A stretch of 64,000 nucleotides of DNA from positions 3,428,001-3,492,000 of the forward strand of contig NZ_CP040244.1 in assembly GCF_005517195.1 (NCBI RefSeq), in the 5' to 3' direction. The translations under genes were made by a program, and so were the position numbers. The stretch comes from Streptomyces vilmorinianum (GTDB lineage: Bacteria > Actinomycetota > Actinomycetes > Streptomycetales > Streptomycetaceae). A model generated the notes under the pieces. It did not search any database and was not told the DNA's origin. It was given only the letters and a program-made list of their open reading frames with translations. This document shows positions 9,025 through 16,873 of the stretch, in pieces (the first letter of the stretch is position 1; every line of letters begins with the position of its first letter).

Positions 9025-9843
9025 ATGGCGGATCAGCGTGTGTACCTCGTGACCGGCGGCGGGACGGGCATCGGCGCCGCGACCGCCCGGCTGCTGCGCT
9101 CGGCGGGGCACCACGTGGTGATCTCCGGGCGCCGCCCCGAACCGCTGTGGCTCGTCGCGGAGGAGACGGGGGCCCTGGCCGTCCCGTCCGACATCGGCGA
9201 CCCCGACGCGGTACGCGCGCTCGTGGCCGAGGCCGTCGCCGCACACGGCCGCCTCGACGGGCTCGTCCTCAACGCCGGTATCGGGCGCGGCGGAGGCGTG
9301 GGCGAGGTGACCCTCGAGGACTGGGACGCGGTGATGCGGACCAACCTCACCGGCCCGTTCCACCTCCTGCGCGCCGCGCTCCCGCATCTGATCGACGCCC
9401 GCGGGGCGGTGGTCGCGGTCGCCTCGGTGTCCGCGCTGCGCAACGGCGTGGGCAACGCCGCCTACGCCACCTCCAAGGCGGCGCTGCTCCAGCTCTGCCG
9501 CTCGCTCGCGGTCGACTACGGGGCCGCGGGCCTGCGCGCCAACACGGTGTGCCCGAGCTGGGTGCGCACCGACATGGCGGACCGTCGGATGAGCCGGTTC
9601 GCCGAGGAGGCGGGCATGGGGCAGGGCGGTCTCGACGCGGCGTACGAGGAGGTCACGCGCGTCCTGCCCACCGGGCGCCCGGGGGAACCGCGCGAGGTCG
9701 CCGAGGCCGTCACCTGGCTGCTCTCGCCCGCCTCCTCCTTCGTCAACGGAGCCGTGCTCACCGTCGACGGCGGCGCGACGGCCCTCGACCCCGGCACGCT
9801 CGCCTTCGACTTCCACATCGAACCACGCGCGCCGCGCGCCTGA
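9025..9843 (+). CDS. Short-chain dehydrogenase/reductase (SDR)
   Basis: This 272-residue protein is a classical SDR oxidoreductase using NAD(P)H. The cofactor motif TGGGTGIG is at residues 10-17, NAG in LVLNAGIG is at about 88-93, and the catalytic Ser and Tyr-Lys pair lie in SVSA and YATSK. The substrate cannot be read from the sequence. It is monocistronic and convergent with the VOC gene, whose stop lies 24 bases away. A 260-base divergent gap separates it from the metal-receptor gene. Confidence 0.9.
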   Translation: MADQRVYLVTGGGTGIGAATARLLRSAGHHVVISGRRPEPLWLVAEETGALAVPSDIGDPDAVRALVAEAVAAHGRLDGLVLNAGIGRGGGVGEVTLEDWDAVMRTNLTGPFHLLRAALPHLIDARGAVVAVASVSALRNGVGNAAYATSKAALLQLCRSLAVDYGAAGLRANTVCPSWVRTDMADRRMSRFAEEAGMGQGGLDAAYEEVTRVLPTGRPGEPREVAEAVTWLLSPASSFVNGAVLTVDGGATALDPGTLAFDFHIEPRAPRA

Positions 9844-9867
9844 GCTCTCGTCAGGGGGCGCCCGCGC

Positions 9868-10284
9868 TCACTGCTTGCGGGGCTGGTTGAAGCGCAGCAT
9901 GTTGCCGGACGGATCGCGGAAGGCGCAGTCGCGCACGCCGTACGGCTGGTCGACCGGCTCCTGGAGCACCTCGCCGCCCGCCGCGCTGATGCGCTCGAAG
10001 GTGGCGTCGACGTCGTCGGTCCGGAAGATCACGCCGCGCAGCAGGCACTTGGCCAGCAGCTCCGCCATGGCCTGCTTGTCAGCGGCCGAGGCGTTCGGGT
10101 CCGCCAGGGGCGGTTCCAGAACGATGTCCACGTCGGGCTGGGCCGGCGAGCCGACCGTCACCCAGCGCATCCCCTCGAACCCGACGTCGTTGCGCACCTC
10201 CATGCCGAGGACGTCCCGGTAGAAGGCGAGCGCCTCGTCGTGGTCGTGGACGGCGATGAAGCACTGCGAGAGCTTGATGTCCAT
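9868..10284 (-). CDS. VOC family (glyoxalase/bleomycin-resistance fold) protein
   Basis: This 138-residue protein begins with the pattern CFIAVHDHDEALAFYRDVLG, typical of the first beta-alpha-beta-beta-beta module of VOC proteins. It ends with FRDPSGNMLRFNQ, the second-module signature. Members include glyoxalases, dioxygenases and antibiotic-binding proteins, and the exact activity cannot be told. The ATG at 10284 is 10 bases after the stop of the AraC-type gene, so the two genes form an operon. This pairing of a small AraC regulator with a VOC protein is common in actinomycetes. Confidence 0.88.
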   Translation of the reverse strand: MDIKLSQCFIAVHDHDEALAFYRDVLGMEVRNDVGFEGMRWVTVGSPAQPDVDIVLEPPLADPNASAADKQAMAELLAKCLLRGVIFRTDDVDATFERISAAGGEVLQEPVDQPYGVRDCAFRDPSGNMLRFNQPRKQ

Positions 10285-10294
10285 GCGCTCCACG

Positions 10295-10744
10295 CTAAGG
10301 GCGGGGCGTGGGGTTCGCTTCTCCGTTCCTGACCGGTCGCGTGTGGATCTTCGCGATGCAGGCAGGGATGGCGGCGCCCTCGTCATGGCTGCGGGCCCGG
10401 TACGCGCTCGGGCTCTCGCCGACGAGCTCGGTGAACCGCGAGCTGAACGACCCCAGCGAGGTACAGCCGACCGCGAAGCAGACGTCCGTCACCGACATGT
10501 CACCCCGCCGCAGCAGCGCCTTGGCACGCTCGATCCGGCGCGTCATCAGGTAGCTGTACGGCGTCTCCCCGAAGGCGGCGCGGAAGCTGCGGGAGAAATG
10601 GCCCGACGACATGAGGGCGACGCGCGCCAGGGCGGGAACGTCGAGCGGCTTCGCGTAGTCGCGGTCCATCAGGTCACGGGCCCGGCGCAGCCGGACGAGG
10701 TCCTCCAGCGTCACCCGACCAGCATCCCACAGCGCCGGGCTCAC
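10295..10744 (-). CDS. Small AraC-family transcription regulator
   Basis: This 149-residue protein consists almost wholly of a two-helix-turn-helix AraC DNA-binding domain (residues 18-118: LDVPALARVALMSSGHFSRS and VTDVCFAVGCTSLGSFSSRF). It has no ligand-binding N-terminal domain. The start is uncertain: a GTG at 10744 gives 149 residues, while a GTG at 10714 gives 139 residues and a better match to where relatives begin. It is co-transcribed with the VOC gene and probably controls it. Confidence 0.87.
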   Translation of the reverse strand: MSPALWDAGRVTLEDLVRLRRARDLMDRDYAKPLDVPALARVALMSSGHFSRSFRAAFGETPYSYLMTRRIERAKALLRRGDMSVTDVCFAVGCTSLGSFSSRFTELVGESPSAYRARSHDEGAAIPACIAKIHTRPVRNGEANPTPRP

Positions 10745-10786
10745 CGTTGGTCGTCGATCACGGCCGCGCGGTCGACCCCCGCGTGT

Positions 10787-11002
10787 TCACGCGGCCACGA
10801 CGACGGCGAAGGCGAGGAAGACCACCGCCGCCAGGACGACCACCAGGACGATGACGATGAGCGGCCCTCTGGCCCCGCCCCGCTTGAGCGGACGGTGCGG
10901 GCCCGCGCCGGAGCTCGTGCTCGACTCGGCGGGCGGGGTCTCTCCCGGCTGCGCGCGACGCGGGTCCCGGCGGGGCTCCGGATCAGGGTTGGAGGCGGCC
11001 AT
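10787..11002 (-). CDS. DUF6480 family small membrane protein
   Basis: This 71-residue protein starts with a Pro/Asp-rich segment, has the family hallmark PGETPPAESSTS at residues 19-30, and ends with one transmembrane helix (residues 47-70). The ATG at 11002 has a strong AAGGAG site 7 bases upstream. DUF6480 proteins are common in Streptomyces and have no known function; they often lie near other small stress genes. It is divergent from the CsbD gene, with about 160 bases between. Confidence 0.85.
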   Translation of the reverse strand: MAASNPDPEPRRDPRRAQPGETPPAESSTSSGAGPHRPLKRGGARGPLIVIVLVVVLAAVVFLAFAVVVAA

Positions 11003-11162
11003 GTCGGGCTCCTTTCCGCCCCCGGCGGGTGTGGCGTCATGCGGCTGCCCGTTGGGGCGCCGATCATGCCGCGTCCCGACGCCCCCGAGGCGCGGAAACG
11101 GACGTATGGCGGTGGGGATTCGGGGTAACCGCTGAGGCGCACGCAGAGGAAGGGGCGTCGTC

Positions 11163-11339
11163 ATGGGCAAGGCCAAGGCCAAGATCGAACAGATGAAGGG
11201 CAAGGCGAAGCAACGCATCGGGGGCGCCACGGACGACCGCTCCATGGAGGCCGAGGGCCGCCGCGAGAAGACGGTCGGCAAGATCAGGGAAGCGGCCGGC
11301 GAGGCGGTGGAACGGATCAAGAAGGGCCTGCACAAGTAG
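11163..11339 (+). CDS. CsbD family stress-response protein
   Basis: This 58-residue, highly charged protein starts MGKAKAKIEQMKGKAKQRIG and ends in a second basic helix, the usual two-part CsbD pattern. Family members are small general-stress proteins (sigma-B dependent in Bacillus). It has a GGAAGGGG ribosome site 7 bases before the ATG. It is monocistronic and followed 10 bases later by a long hairpin terminator. Confidence 0.88.
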   Translation: MGKAKAKIEQMKGKAKQRIGGATDDRSMEAEGRREKTVGKIREAAGEAVERIKKGLHK

Positions 11340-11348
11340 TCACGACGC

Positions 11349-11385
11349 CCCCGTAGAGCGCGGCCGAGGCACGCGCTCTACGGGG
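11349..11385 (+). terminator. Strong hairpin terminator after csbD
   Basis: Two 14-base arms (CCCCGTAGAGCGCG at 11349-11362 and CGCGCTCTACGGGG at 11372-11385) pair perfectly around a 9-base loop. There is no U tract, as is common for Streptomyces terminators. Confidence 0.8.
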
Positions 11386-11536
11386 ATCCGTCCGTTCCGG
11401 GCCCGGCGGTGACGACCGTGTCCACCCGTCCTCGTGGAGGTCGTGCGAAGACGGACACGGGCAGAGCGGCCTCACCTTATAGTGACGTCCCGATCACACT
11501 GCGTGTGTGTGCGATGGACGGTTTCACGGGGGGCCA

Positions 11537-14500
11537 GTGCCGCACAACAGCTTGTTCGACGCGGTCATGGGACGCCGGGCGGGCAACGCCGACACCCACC
11601 GGCGCTGGACCGACGCCATGGCCAGGGTCAGGCGCCGACGTCCCGTGGCTCTGCGCCTCGCCCGCCGCTTCCACGCGGTGGCCACGGCCGCGCCCCTGGT
11701 GGCCGTGGTGTGGGTGGTGACGCCCGCCGGCCCGCTCTTCCCGCTCGCGTCGGCGTGTGCGGGCCTGATCTCGCTGCGCATGGCGTTACGGGCCCGGGTC
11801 ACCCGGGAGTTGATCCGGCCGGACCTGTTGAGGGAACGGCTGCGCCCGTCGGCCGTCGTTCCCGCAGTCGTCCTCGCGGCGACCCCGGCCGGCGAGAGTC
11901 TCGCCCGACTCTGGGCCGCGGCAGATCCGTTGACGGGTGTGAGCGGAGGCCTGCTGCTGGCCGCGGCCGCACTCGCCGGACTGTACTGCCCCCTGGTGGC
12001 CCGAACCGTCCGCTCGCGCACCGCCCGGCTGTTGTGGACGGCTCCGGGCCTCGCCTTCGGACGGGGCAGCCTGCTGTTCCTCTTCGGCGGCCTGTGCCTT
12101 CCCCGGCGCGCGTTGCTCGTCACCACCCTCTTCGTCCTCGCCGCGGAGCTGTTGCCCGCCCTGGCAGCCACCGTCGCGGACCGGAGCACGCTCTGGCGGG
12201 CGTCCTGGGCGCGGCTGCGCGGCGGCAGCGGCGCGAAGCACGACGAGGCCCTGGCCTCCTGGGCCTGGGACGCGGTGCTGTCCCGGCCGGGCCGGCCCGA
12301 CTACCGCGCGGTCACCGCACTGGTGAGGTACGCCTGGCAGTCCTACGGAGGCGCGCTGACCGACCAGATGCCCACCGCCCTCACGGAGCAACGGCTCCAG
12401 GAGGGTGCGGATCAGGCGCTGGACTGGCTGATTCTTGCCGACAACGCCCTGCTGGCCGTGGAGATGAACGCCACCGCCGTGCCCCGTGAGGACCAGGAGG
12501 CCCTGCTGCGCGAGCATCTGACCGCGCACGTTCTCGTCCAGGCCACCGCCGTGCTGACCTGGGGCTTCCTCGACCGCCCCGAGAACGCGGAGGAGGAGGC
12601 GCGCGGTGCGGCGGAGGACTTCCGGCTTCTGGGCATGCCGGAGTGGTCAGCCCTCTACGGGGTGTGCGCCGCCGCGGTGGCCGCGCGGCGCGGGAACAAC
12701 CCCAATCGGGCGGCCGCGGCCCTGTGCGCACTCATCAAGGAGCGTGCCGCCCACGGCCGCGACGAGGGCCCCTGGCAGTACGGCGCCGTCCTGATGACCG
12801 CGATGATCGCGCACCACGTCGACAGGAAGGAGCAGGCGCTCGTGGTGCTGGCGGAACTGCGGCGTCTGGCGGAGGTGGGCCCGGAGGGCCTGGAGCCCAC
12901 AGGGCTGTCGCCCTGGGCCGTCGGCGCCCTGTGGGACGCGGCCGTGTACGACCTCAACCGCTACCACGTCGAACGCGACCTGCGCGAGGCGCTGGGCGAC
13001 ATGTCGCCCTTCCACGCCGTCCGTTCCCCGACGGGCACGGGCATGAGCGAAGGGTCCGGCAAGCGACTGAGCGCTCAGGTCGCCCCCGTACCGCCGGGAT
13101 ACGGGAGGGTGCATCCGGCCGCGCTGACGCCGTTGACCGTCGCGGTCCTGGAGCACATCGTCCTCACCTTCGGCGCCGACCAGCCATGGTCCAAGGCCGA
13201 GCGCAGGCGCATCGACGCACAGGAGAGCATGACCACCCTGGTGGCGTCCGTCGATGCCCTCGACGACCTGCACGCCCGCATCACGACGCGTCTGGACCGC
13301 CGAAGCGCGACACCGGTACCGAGGCCTTCCAGCGACCCCATGCCTTCCAGCGACCCCACGGATGAACTGCTCCGTCCGTCCGGGAGGCACGTCATCGCCG
13401 GCGAGACGCTCCGGTTCATCCTCGAGCACGGCACGGATCCGCAGGCCGGGCTGCGCAAGGCGTTCACCTACACCGAAGACATGCGCGCCATGAAGCTCAG
13501 CTCCGACCTGGCCCTGCGTACGGCCGGAACCGATGAATCCGGAGCGCCCCCGCGCTCTCCGTACCGGAGGGTGGGCGGCTTCGACCACCGCGCGACGTAC
13601 GTGCTGTCCTCCGAGGCGCAGTCGCGCACACAGACGGGAAGCGTCGGGCACACCGAGACGTACCGACTGCGCGGAGTGCTGGACTTCTCCCAGGTCCACC
13701 GGATGCTCGCCACCGTCGGCACCGGCGTCCTGCTCGTGTCGTACTGGCACGACGAACACGAGACCCTTCTCTTTCTCCTGCGCGCCGACTCGCCCGCGCC
13801 GCAGCTGGTGACCGTGGAGCACGGTACGGACGGCGGTGCCGCCCTCGAACGTGCCCTGCAAGGCATCCAGCCGGACGACCGGGAACGCGCGCCACAGCCA
13901 TGGGACGCTCCCTTCCGGCCGCTGGTCGAAGCGGTGGCCGCGCACAGCCGGCCCGAGGAGACGGTGTGGCTGGTCCCCGACGCGCTTCTGCACCATGTCC
14001 CCCTGCACGCCGTCACCCTCCCGGACGGCCGGTCGCTGATCGAGCGCAACCCCGTCTGCTTCACGCCCAGTGCCTCCCTGATGCGGTTCTGTCTCACCGA
14101 CACGCCACAGGCAGCTCCGGCGTCGGTCCTGCTGATCGCGGACCGGGACTCCGAACACGCCCTGGCCTTCGCCTCCCTGGAGGTACGGACCGTCGCCGCG
14201 CGTTTCCCCCACACCACGACGGCCTCGGGGAAACGTGACCTCCTCGATCTGCTGTCCGCCCGTTCCCACGACGTCCTGCACCTGGCCTGCCACGGCTACT
14301 TCGAGCCGGGCCTGCCCGGAAGGTCGGCCGTCGTTCTGGGCCGGGGAGAAGTGCTCACCGCATCGGAAGTGCTGGGCCTGAACATGCGCGTGGGGCTGGT
14401 CACGATCGGTGCCTGCGAGAGCGGCCTGGGCGCCCTTCCCCTCGCCGAGGAACGCCTCGGCCTGGTCCGGGCCTTCCTCCAGGCCGGCGCCCGGTCGGTG

Positions 14501-14806
14501 CTCGCCGCCCTGTGGCCGGTGGACGATCTCTCCGCCGGCCTGCTGCTCGAGGACTTCTACACCCGGCTGCGCGACGGAACCCCGCGGGCGGTGGCCCTGC
14601 GGCAGGCCCAGTTGACCCTTCGTACCACCACGGCCCAGCACGTGAGGCGCTACTGCGCGCGCCACCGGTCCCTGCTCGACGACCCGGCCGAGCGGGCCGA
14701 GGTCGACGAGGTCCTGGCTCAGCTCGAAGGACTTCCTGAGGATCGGCTCGTCTTCGACGACCCCTACCACTGGGCGGTCTTCCAGCTCTTCGGCGACTGG
14801 AGGTGA
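11537..14806 (+). CDS. Membrane-anchored CHAT-domain protease
   Basis: This 1089-residue protein ends in a CHAT (caspase-like) peptidase domain. The catalytic pair is His919 in HLACHGYF and Cys960 in TIGACESGLG. Residues 40-220 hold several hydrophobic helices, so the protein is probably membrane-bound. The middle (220-480) is helical and TPR-like. A variable stretch (about 590-620) contains a duplicated PSSDP motif. The GTG at 11537 follows a GGGGGG site and was chosen over an upstream start. It lies 4 bases before the DUF6338 gene. CHAT proteins act as caspase-like effectors in several bacterial immune systems; a defence role here is inference. Confidence 0.88.
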   Translation: MPHNSLFDAVMGRRAGNADTHRRWTDAMARVRRRRPVALRLARRFHAVATAAPLVAVVWVVTPAGPLFPLASACAGLISLRMALRARVTRELIRPDLLRERLRPSAVVPAVVLAATPAGESLARLWAAADPLTGVSGGLLLAAAALAGLYCPLVARTVRSRTARLLWTAPGLAFGRGSLLFLFGGLCLPRRALLVTTLFVLAAELLPALAATVADRSTLWRASWARLRGGSGAKHDEALASWAWDAVLSRPGRPDYRAVTALVRYAWQSYGGALTDQMPTALTEQRLQEGADQALDWLILADNALLAVEMNATAVPREDQEALLREHLTAHVLVQATAVLTWGFLDRPENAEEEARGAAEDFRLLGMPEWSALYGVCAAAVAARRGNNPNRAAAALCALIKERAAHGRDEGPWQYGAVLMTAMIAHHVDRKEQALVVLAELRRLAEVGPEGLEPTGLSPWAVGALWDAAVYDLNRYHVERDLREALGDMSPFHAVRSPTGTGMSEGSGKRLSAQVAPVPPGYGRVHPAALTPLTVAVLEHIVLTFGADQPWSKAERRRIDAQESMTTLVASVDALDDLHARITTRLDRRSATPVPRPSSDPMPSSDPTDELLRPSGRHVIAGETLRFILEHGTDPQAGLRKAFTYTEDMRAMKLSSDLALRTAGTDESGAPPRSPYRRVGGFDHRATYVLSSEAQSRTQTGSVGHTETYRLRGVLDFSQVHRMLATVGTGVLLVSYWHDEHETLLFLLRADSPAPQLVTVEHGTDGGAALERALQGIQPDDRERAPQPWDAPFRPLVEAVAAHSRPEETVWLVPDALLHHVPLHAVTLPDGRSLIERNPVCFTPSASLMRFCLTDTPQAAPASVLLIADRDSEHALAFASLEVRTVAARFPHTTTASGKRDLLDLLSARSHDVLHLACHGYFEPGLPGRSAVVLGRGEVLTASEVLGLNMRVGLVTIGACESGLGALPLAEERLGLVRAFLQAGARSVLAALWPVDDLSAGLLLEDFYTRLRDGTPRAVALRQAQLTLRTTTAQHVRRYCARHRSLLDDPAERAEVDEVLAQLEGLPEDRLVFDDPYHWAVFQLFGDWR

Positions 14807-14810
14807 CAGG

Positions 14811-15437
14811 GTGCCCACCACCTTCCTCCAACTCCTCGTCGTGGTCGTCGCGGTCCTGCCGGGTGTGACCTACCAGTTCACCCGCGAACGCGCGCGCGGA
14901 CCCCTCGTCCAGCACGCGGATCTCGGCGAGCGCATGCTCCGGGCCCTCGCCGCGTCGCTCGTCCTCGACTTCGCCTACGTCCTGGTCCTCGGCAGCACCC
15001 TGACCCAGCGGTTTCCGCTCACCGGGAGCGGCTGGGAGAAGCTGGCGGCCTCGCCACGCCCCGTGGCGCTCCTGGCGCTCCTGCTCCTCATCGCGATCCC
15101 GGCCGCCGCGGCCTGGGCCGTGGAGCGCGGTGAGCGCCGCGGCCGTCGGTCCGCCCGGTACGTGCCCACCCCGTCCTCGTGGGACCACGTCTTCTCGGAG
15201 CTGGAACCGTGTTTCGTCCGGGCGCGGCTCAAGAGCGGTCACTGGGTGGGGGGTTGGTACGGCTCGTGCTCGTACGCCTCCTCCCATCCCGCCGCCGCGC
15301 ACGACCTGTACCTGGAATCCGCCTGGCGGCTGACGCCCAACGGCCGATTCCTGTCCAGAGTGGAGCAGACCCGCGGGCTCTACCTGCGCCTGGACGACGT
15401 CGAACTGATCGAGTTCATCACCCCGGAGGAGCAATGA
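14811..15437 (+). CDS. DUF6338 family membrane protein
   Basis: This 208-residue protein has an N-terminal hydrophobic helix (residues 5-20) followed by FTRERARGP, and further helices at about 40-58 and 80-104. A soluble domain from residue 110 contains WDHVFSELEPCFVRARLKSG and GGWYG. This layout matches DUF6338, a family with no known function. The GTG has a GGAGGTGACA site that overlaps the CHAT stop, so it is coupled to the protease gene. Its stop overlaps the next small gene as ATGA. Confidence 0.82.
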   Translation: MPTTFLQLLVVVVAVLPGVTYQFTRERARGPLVQHADLGERMLRALAASLVLDFAYVLVLGSTLTQRFPLTGSGWEKLAASPRPVALLALLLLIAIPAAAAWAVERGERRGRRSARYVPTPSSWDHVFSELEPCFVRARLKSGHWVGGWYGSCSYASSHPAAAHDLYLESAWRLTPNGRFLSRVEQTRGLYLRLDDVELIEFITPEEQ

Positions 15438-15622
15438 GCAGTGGCGTCTTTCGATCCCGACCGCGTGGCTACCGCCCCCGCGGGCACCAGGCCGAGCCCG
15501 CCGCACCCCCGCCCGGATCGGCGGCCCTGAGCGACGCGGAAGGCCCGGCCGAAGCCGACCGGACGACCGAGCCGGACACCGAAGCGGCACCTCAGGGCGA
15601 GGGCGGGACGCGACAACCCTGA
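15434..15622 (+). CDS. 62-residue hypothetical protein coupled to DUF6338
   Basis: The ATG overlaps the DUF6338 stop (ATGA) and has a GGAGGAG site inside that gene. The protein has a basic N-terminus (residues 5-18, rich in Arg) and an acidic, Ala/Pro/Glu-rich remainder with no hydrophobic segment, so it is probably disordered. I do not recognise a family. The last 30 bases overlap the convergent MFS pseudogene. Confidence 0.6.
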   Translation: MSSGVFRSRPRGYRPRGHQAEPAAPPPGSAALSDAEGPAEADRTTEPDTEAAPQGEGGTRQP

Positions 15623-16868
15623 CCGGTATGCCGGGAACCAGGGCGGGTGCCGGTCGCCGTGGCGAGCGCGGCGGCCACCAGCGCGCAGGCCGCGAGCGCC
15701 AGGAAGAGGCCGTCGTACCCGCCGAGGGAGGCGGCGAGGACGGTTCCGGCCCAGGGAGCGAGGGCCGCGGCGAGGGTGGCGGGGGCGGTGAGGAGGGCGG
15801 AGAGCCGGCCGTAGTGGGCGGTGCCCCAGCGGTCGGCGACCGCGGTGGCGTGCAGGAGGGTGAGGTTGCCGCGGACGACCCCGGCGAGTGTGGACAGGCC
15901 GAGCAGCAGGGGGATCGGGCCGGGGACGAGGGCCAGGGCAGCGACAGTGGCTCCGCCGAGGGCGATCAGCGTGACCGTACGCGTGGTGACGGAGGTGCGG
16001 CGGGCGAGGCTCGCGTAGAGGGTACGGCCGAGGGTCTGGCCCGCGCCGCCGAGTCCGAGGGCCCAGGCCGCGGCCGAAGCCCCGGCGCCGCGTTCCAGGA
16101 GGAGCGGGATCAGGCCGATGACGACGGCGTACATGGCGAAGCCGGAGAGGGTGAACGCGGCGGCCAGGAGGAGGAAGGGGCGGCTGCGCGCGATCGGCGT
16201 ACGGTCCGTGGTGGGCCGGGCCGGTGGGGCGGCCGGCCAGGGGGCGCGCAGGGCGAGGGCGTGGGCCGGGATGGTGACGGCAGCGAGGATCGCGGCCAGG
16301 ACGGCGTACGTGGCACGCCAGCTCAGCTGGTCCGCGAGGACGGCGGTGAGCGGGGCGAAGACGGTCGAGGCGAGACCGCCGGCGAGGGTGACGACGGTCA
16401 GGGCGCGGATGCGGTCGGCTCCCACGTGGGGGTCCCCCCGGACGGAGTCTGGGGGAGGGTGAGGGCGGCGAACGCGGGCGGATAGAACGTGGCGGCCATG
16501 GCCACCCCGGCGAGCAGCCAACCGGCCGTGAAGACCGCCAGGTTGGGGGCGGCGGCGATGAGAAGCAGGGCCAGGGTGCCGACGACGGAGCCCGCTGTCA
16601 TGACGGCACGGGGGCCTCGGCGGTCCAGGACGCGTCCGACGGGGATGCCGACCGTGGCCGAGACGAGCAGGGCGGCGGAGAAGGCGGCCGTCGCGGCACC
16701 GGGGGACCAGCCGGTGTCGGCCGTCAGCCGGGGGAGCAGGACGGGGAAGGCGTAGTAGACGATGCCCCAGCTGGTGATCTGGGTGACGCAGAGCGCGGGC
16801 AGCGCGCCGCGGGGCCGCGCCGGTACGTCCGTACCGGTCGCGGCCCCGCTGGTGTCGAGGTCGGTCAC
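15592..16868 (-). pseudogene. MFS transporter of the arsenic cluster, disrupted by a short repeat insertion
   Basis: The first 143 codons encode an N-terminal MFS half (helices from TSWGIVYYAFPVLLPRL on, ending FAALT). The reading frame then runs into a GC-palindromic repeat and stops at 16398. The second half continues in another frame from GADRIRALTVVTLAGG to the stop at 15592, with all later helices intact. Removing about 35 bases restores one MFS protein of roughly 410 residues. The GTG start lies 5 bases after the arsO stop, so it was in the arsO operon and may have been the efflux pump. A sequencing error is unlikely to account for an entire inserted repeat. Confidence 0.8.
16425..16459. 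repeat. Short GC-palindromic repeat inserted in the MFS gene
   Basis: The insert contains GGGGGTCCCCC (16428-16438) and a wider stem TCCCCC/GGGGGA (16433-16438 with 16451-16456) around a 12-base loop. It resembles the small GGGGGTCCCCC-type repeats I recall from intergenic regions of many Streptomyces. The exact ends are uncertain; a length of 2 modulo 3, such as 35, explains the frame change. Confidence 0.65.
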
Positions 16869-16873
16869 GGTGG

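Noticed and set aside
11478..11483. TATAGT as -10 of the CHAT gene
   Set aside because: The six bases fit, but I could not find a matching -35 at proper spacing, so no promoter is reported.
12647..14821. A 724-codon minus-strand ORF opposite the CHAT gene
   Set aside because: The CHAT catalytic residues and membrane helices are on the + strand. The antisense product is Gly/Arg/Glu-rich without domains.
16398..16868. Programmed frameshift in the MFS gene
   Set aside because: There is no slippery heptamer at the junction, and the two frames are separated by a foreign palindromic insert, which is simpler to explain as disruption.
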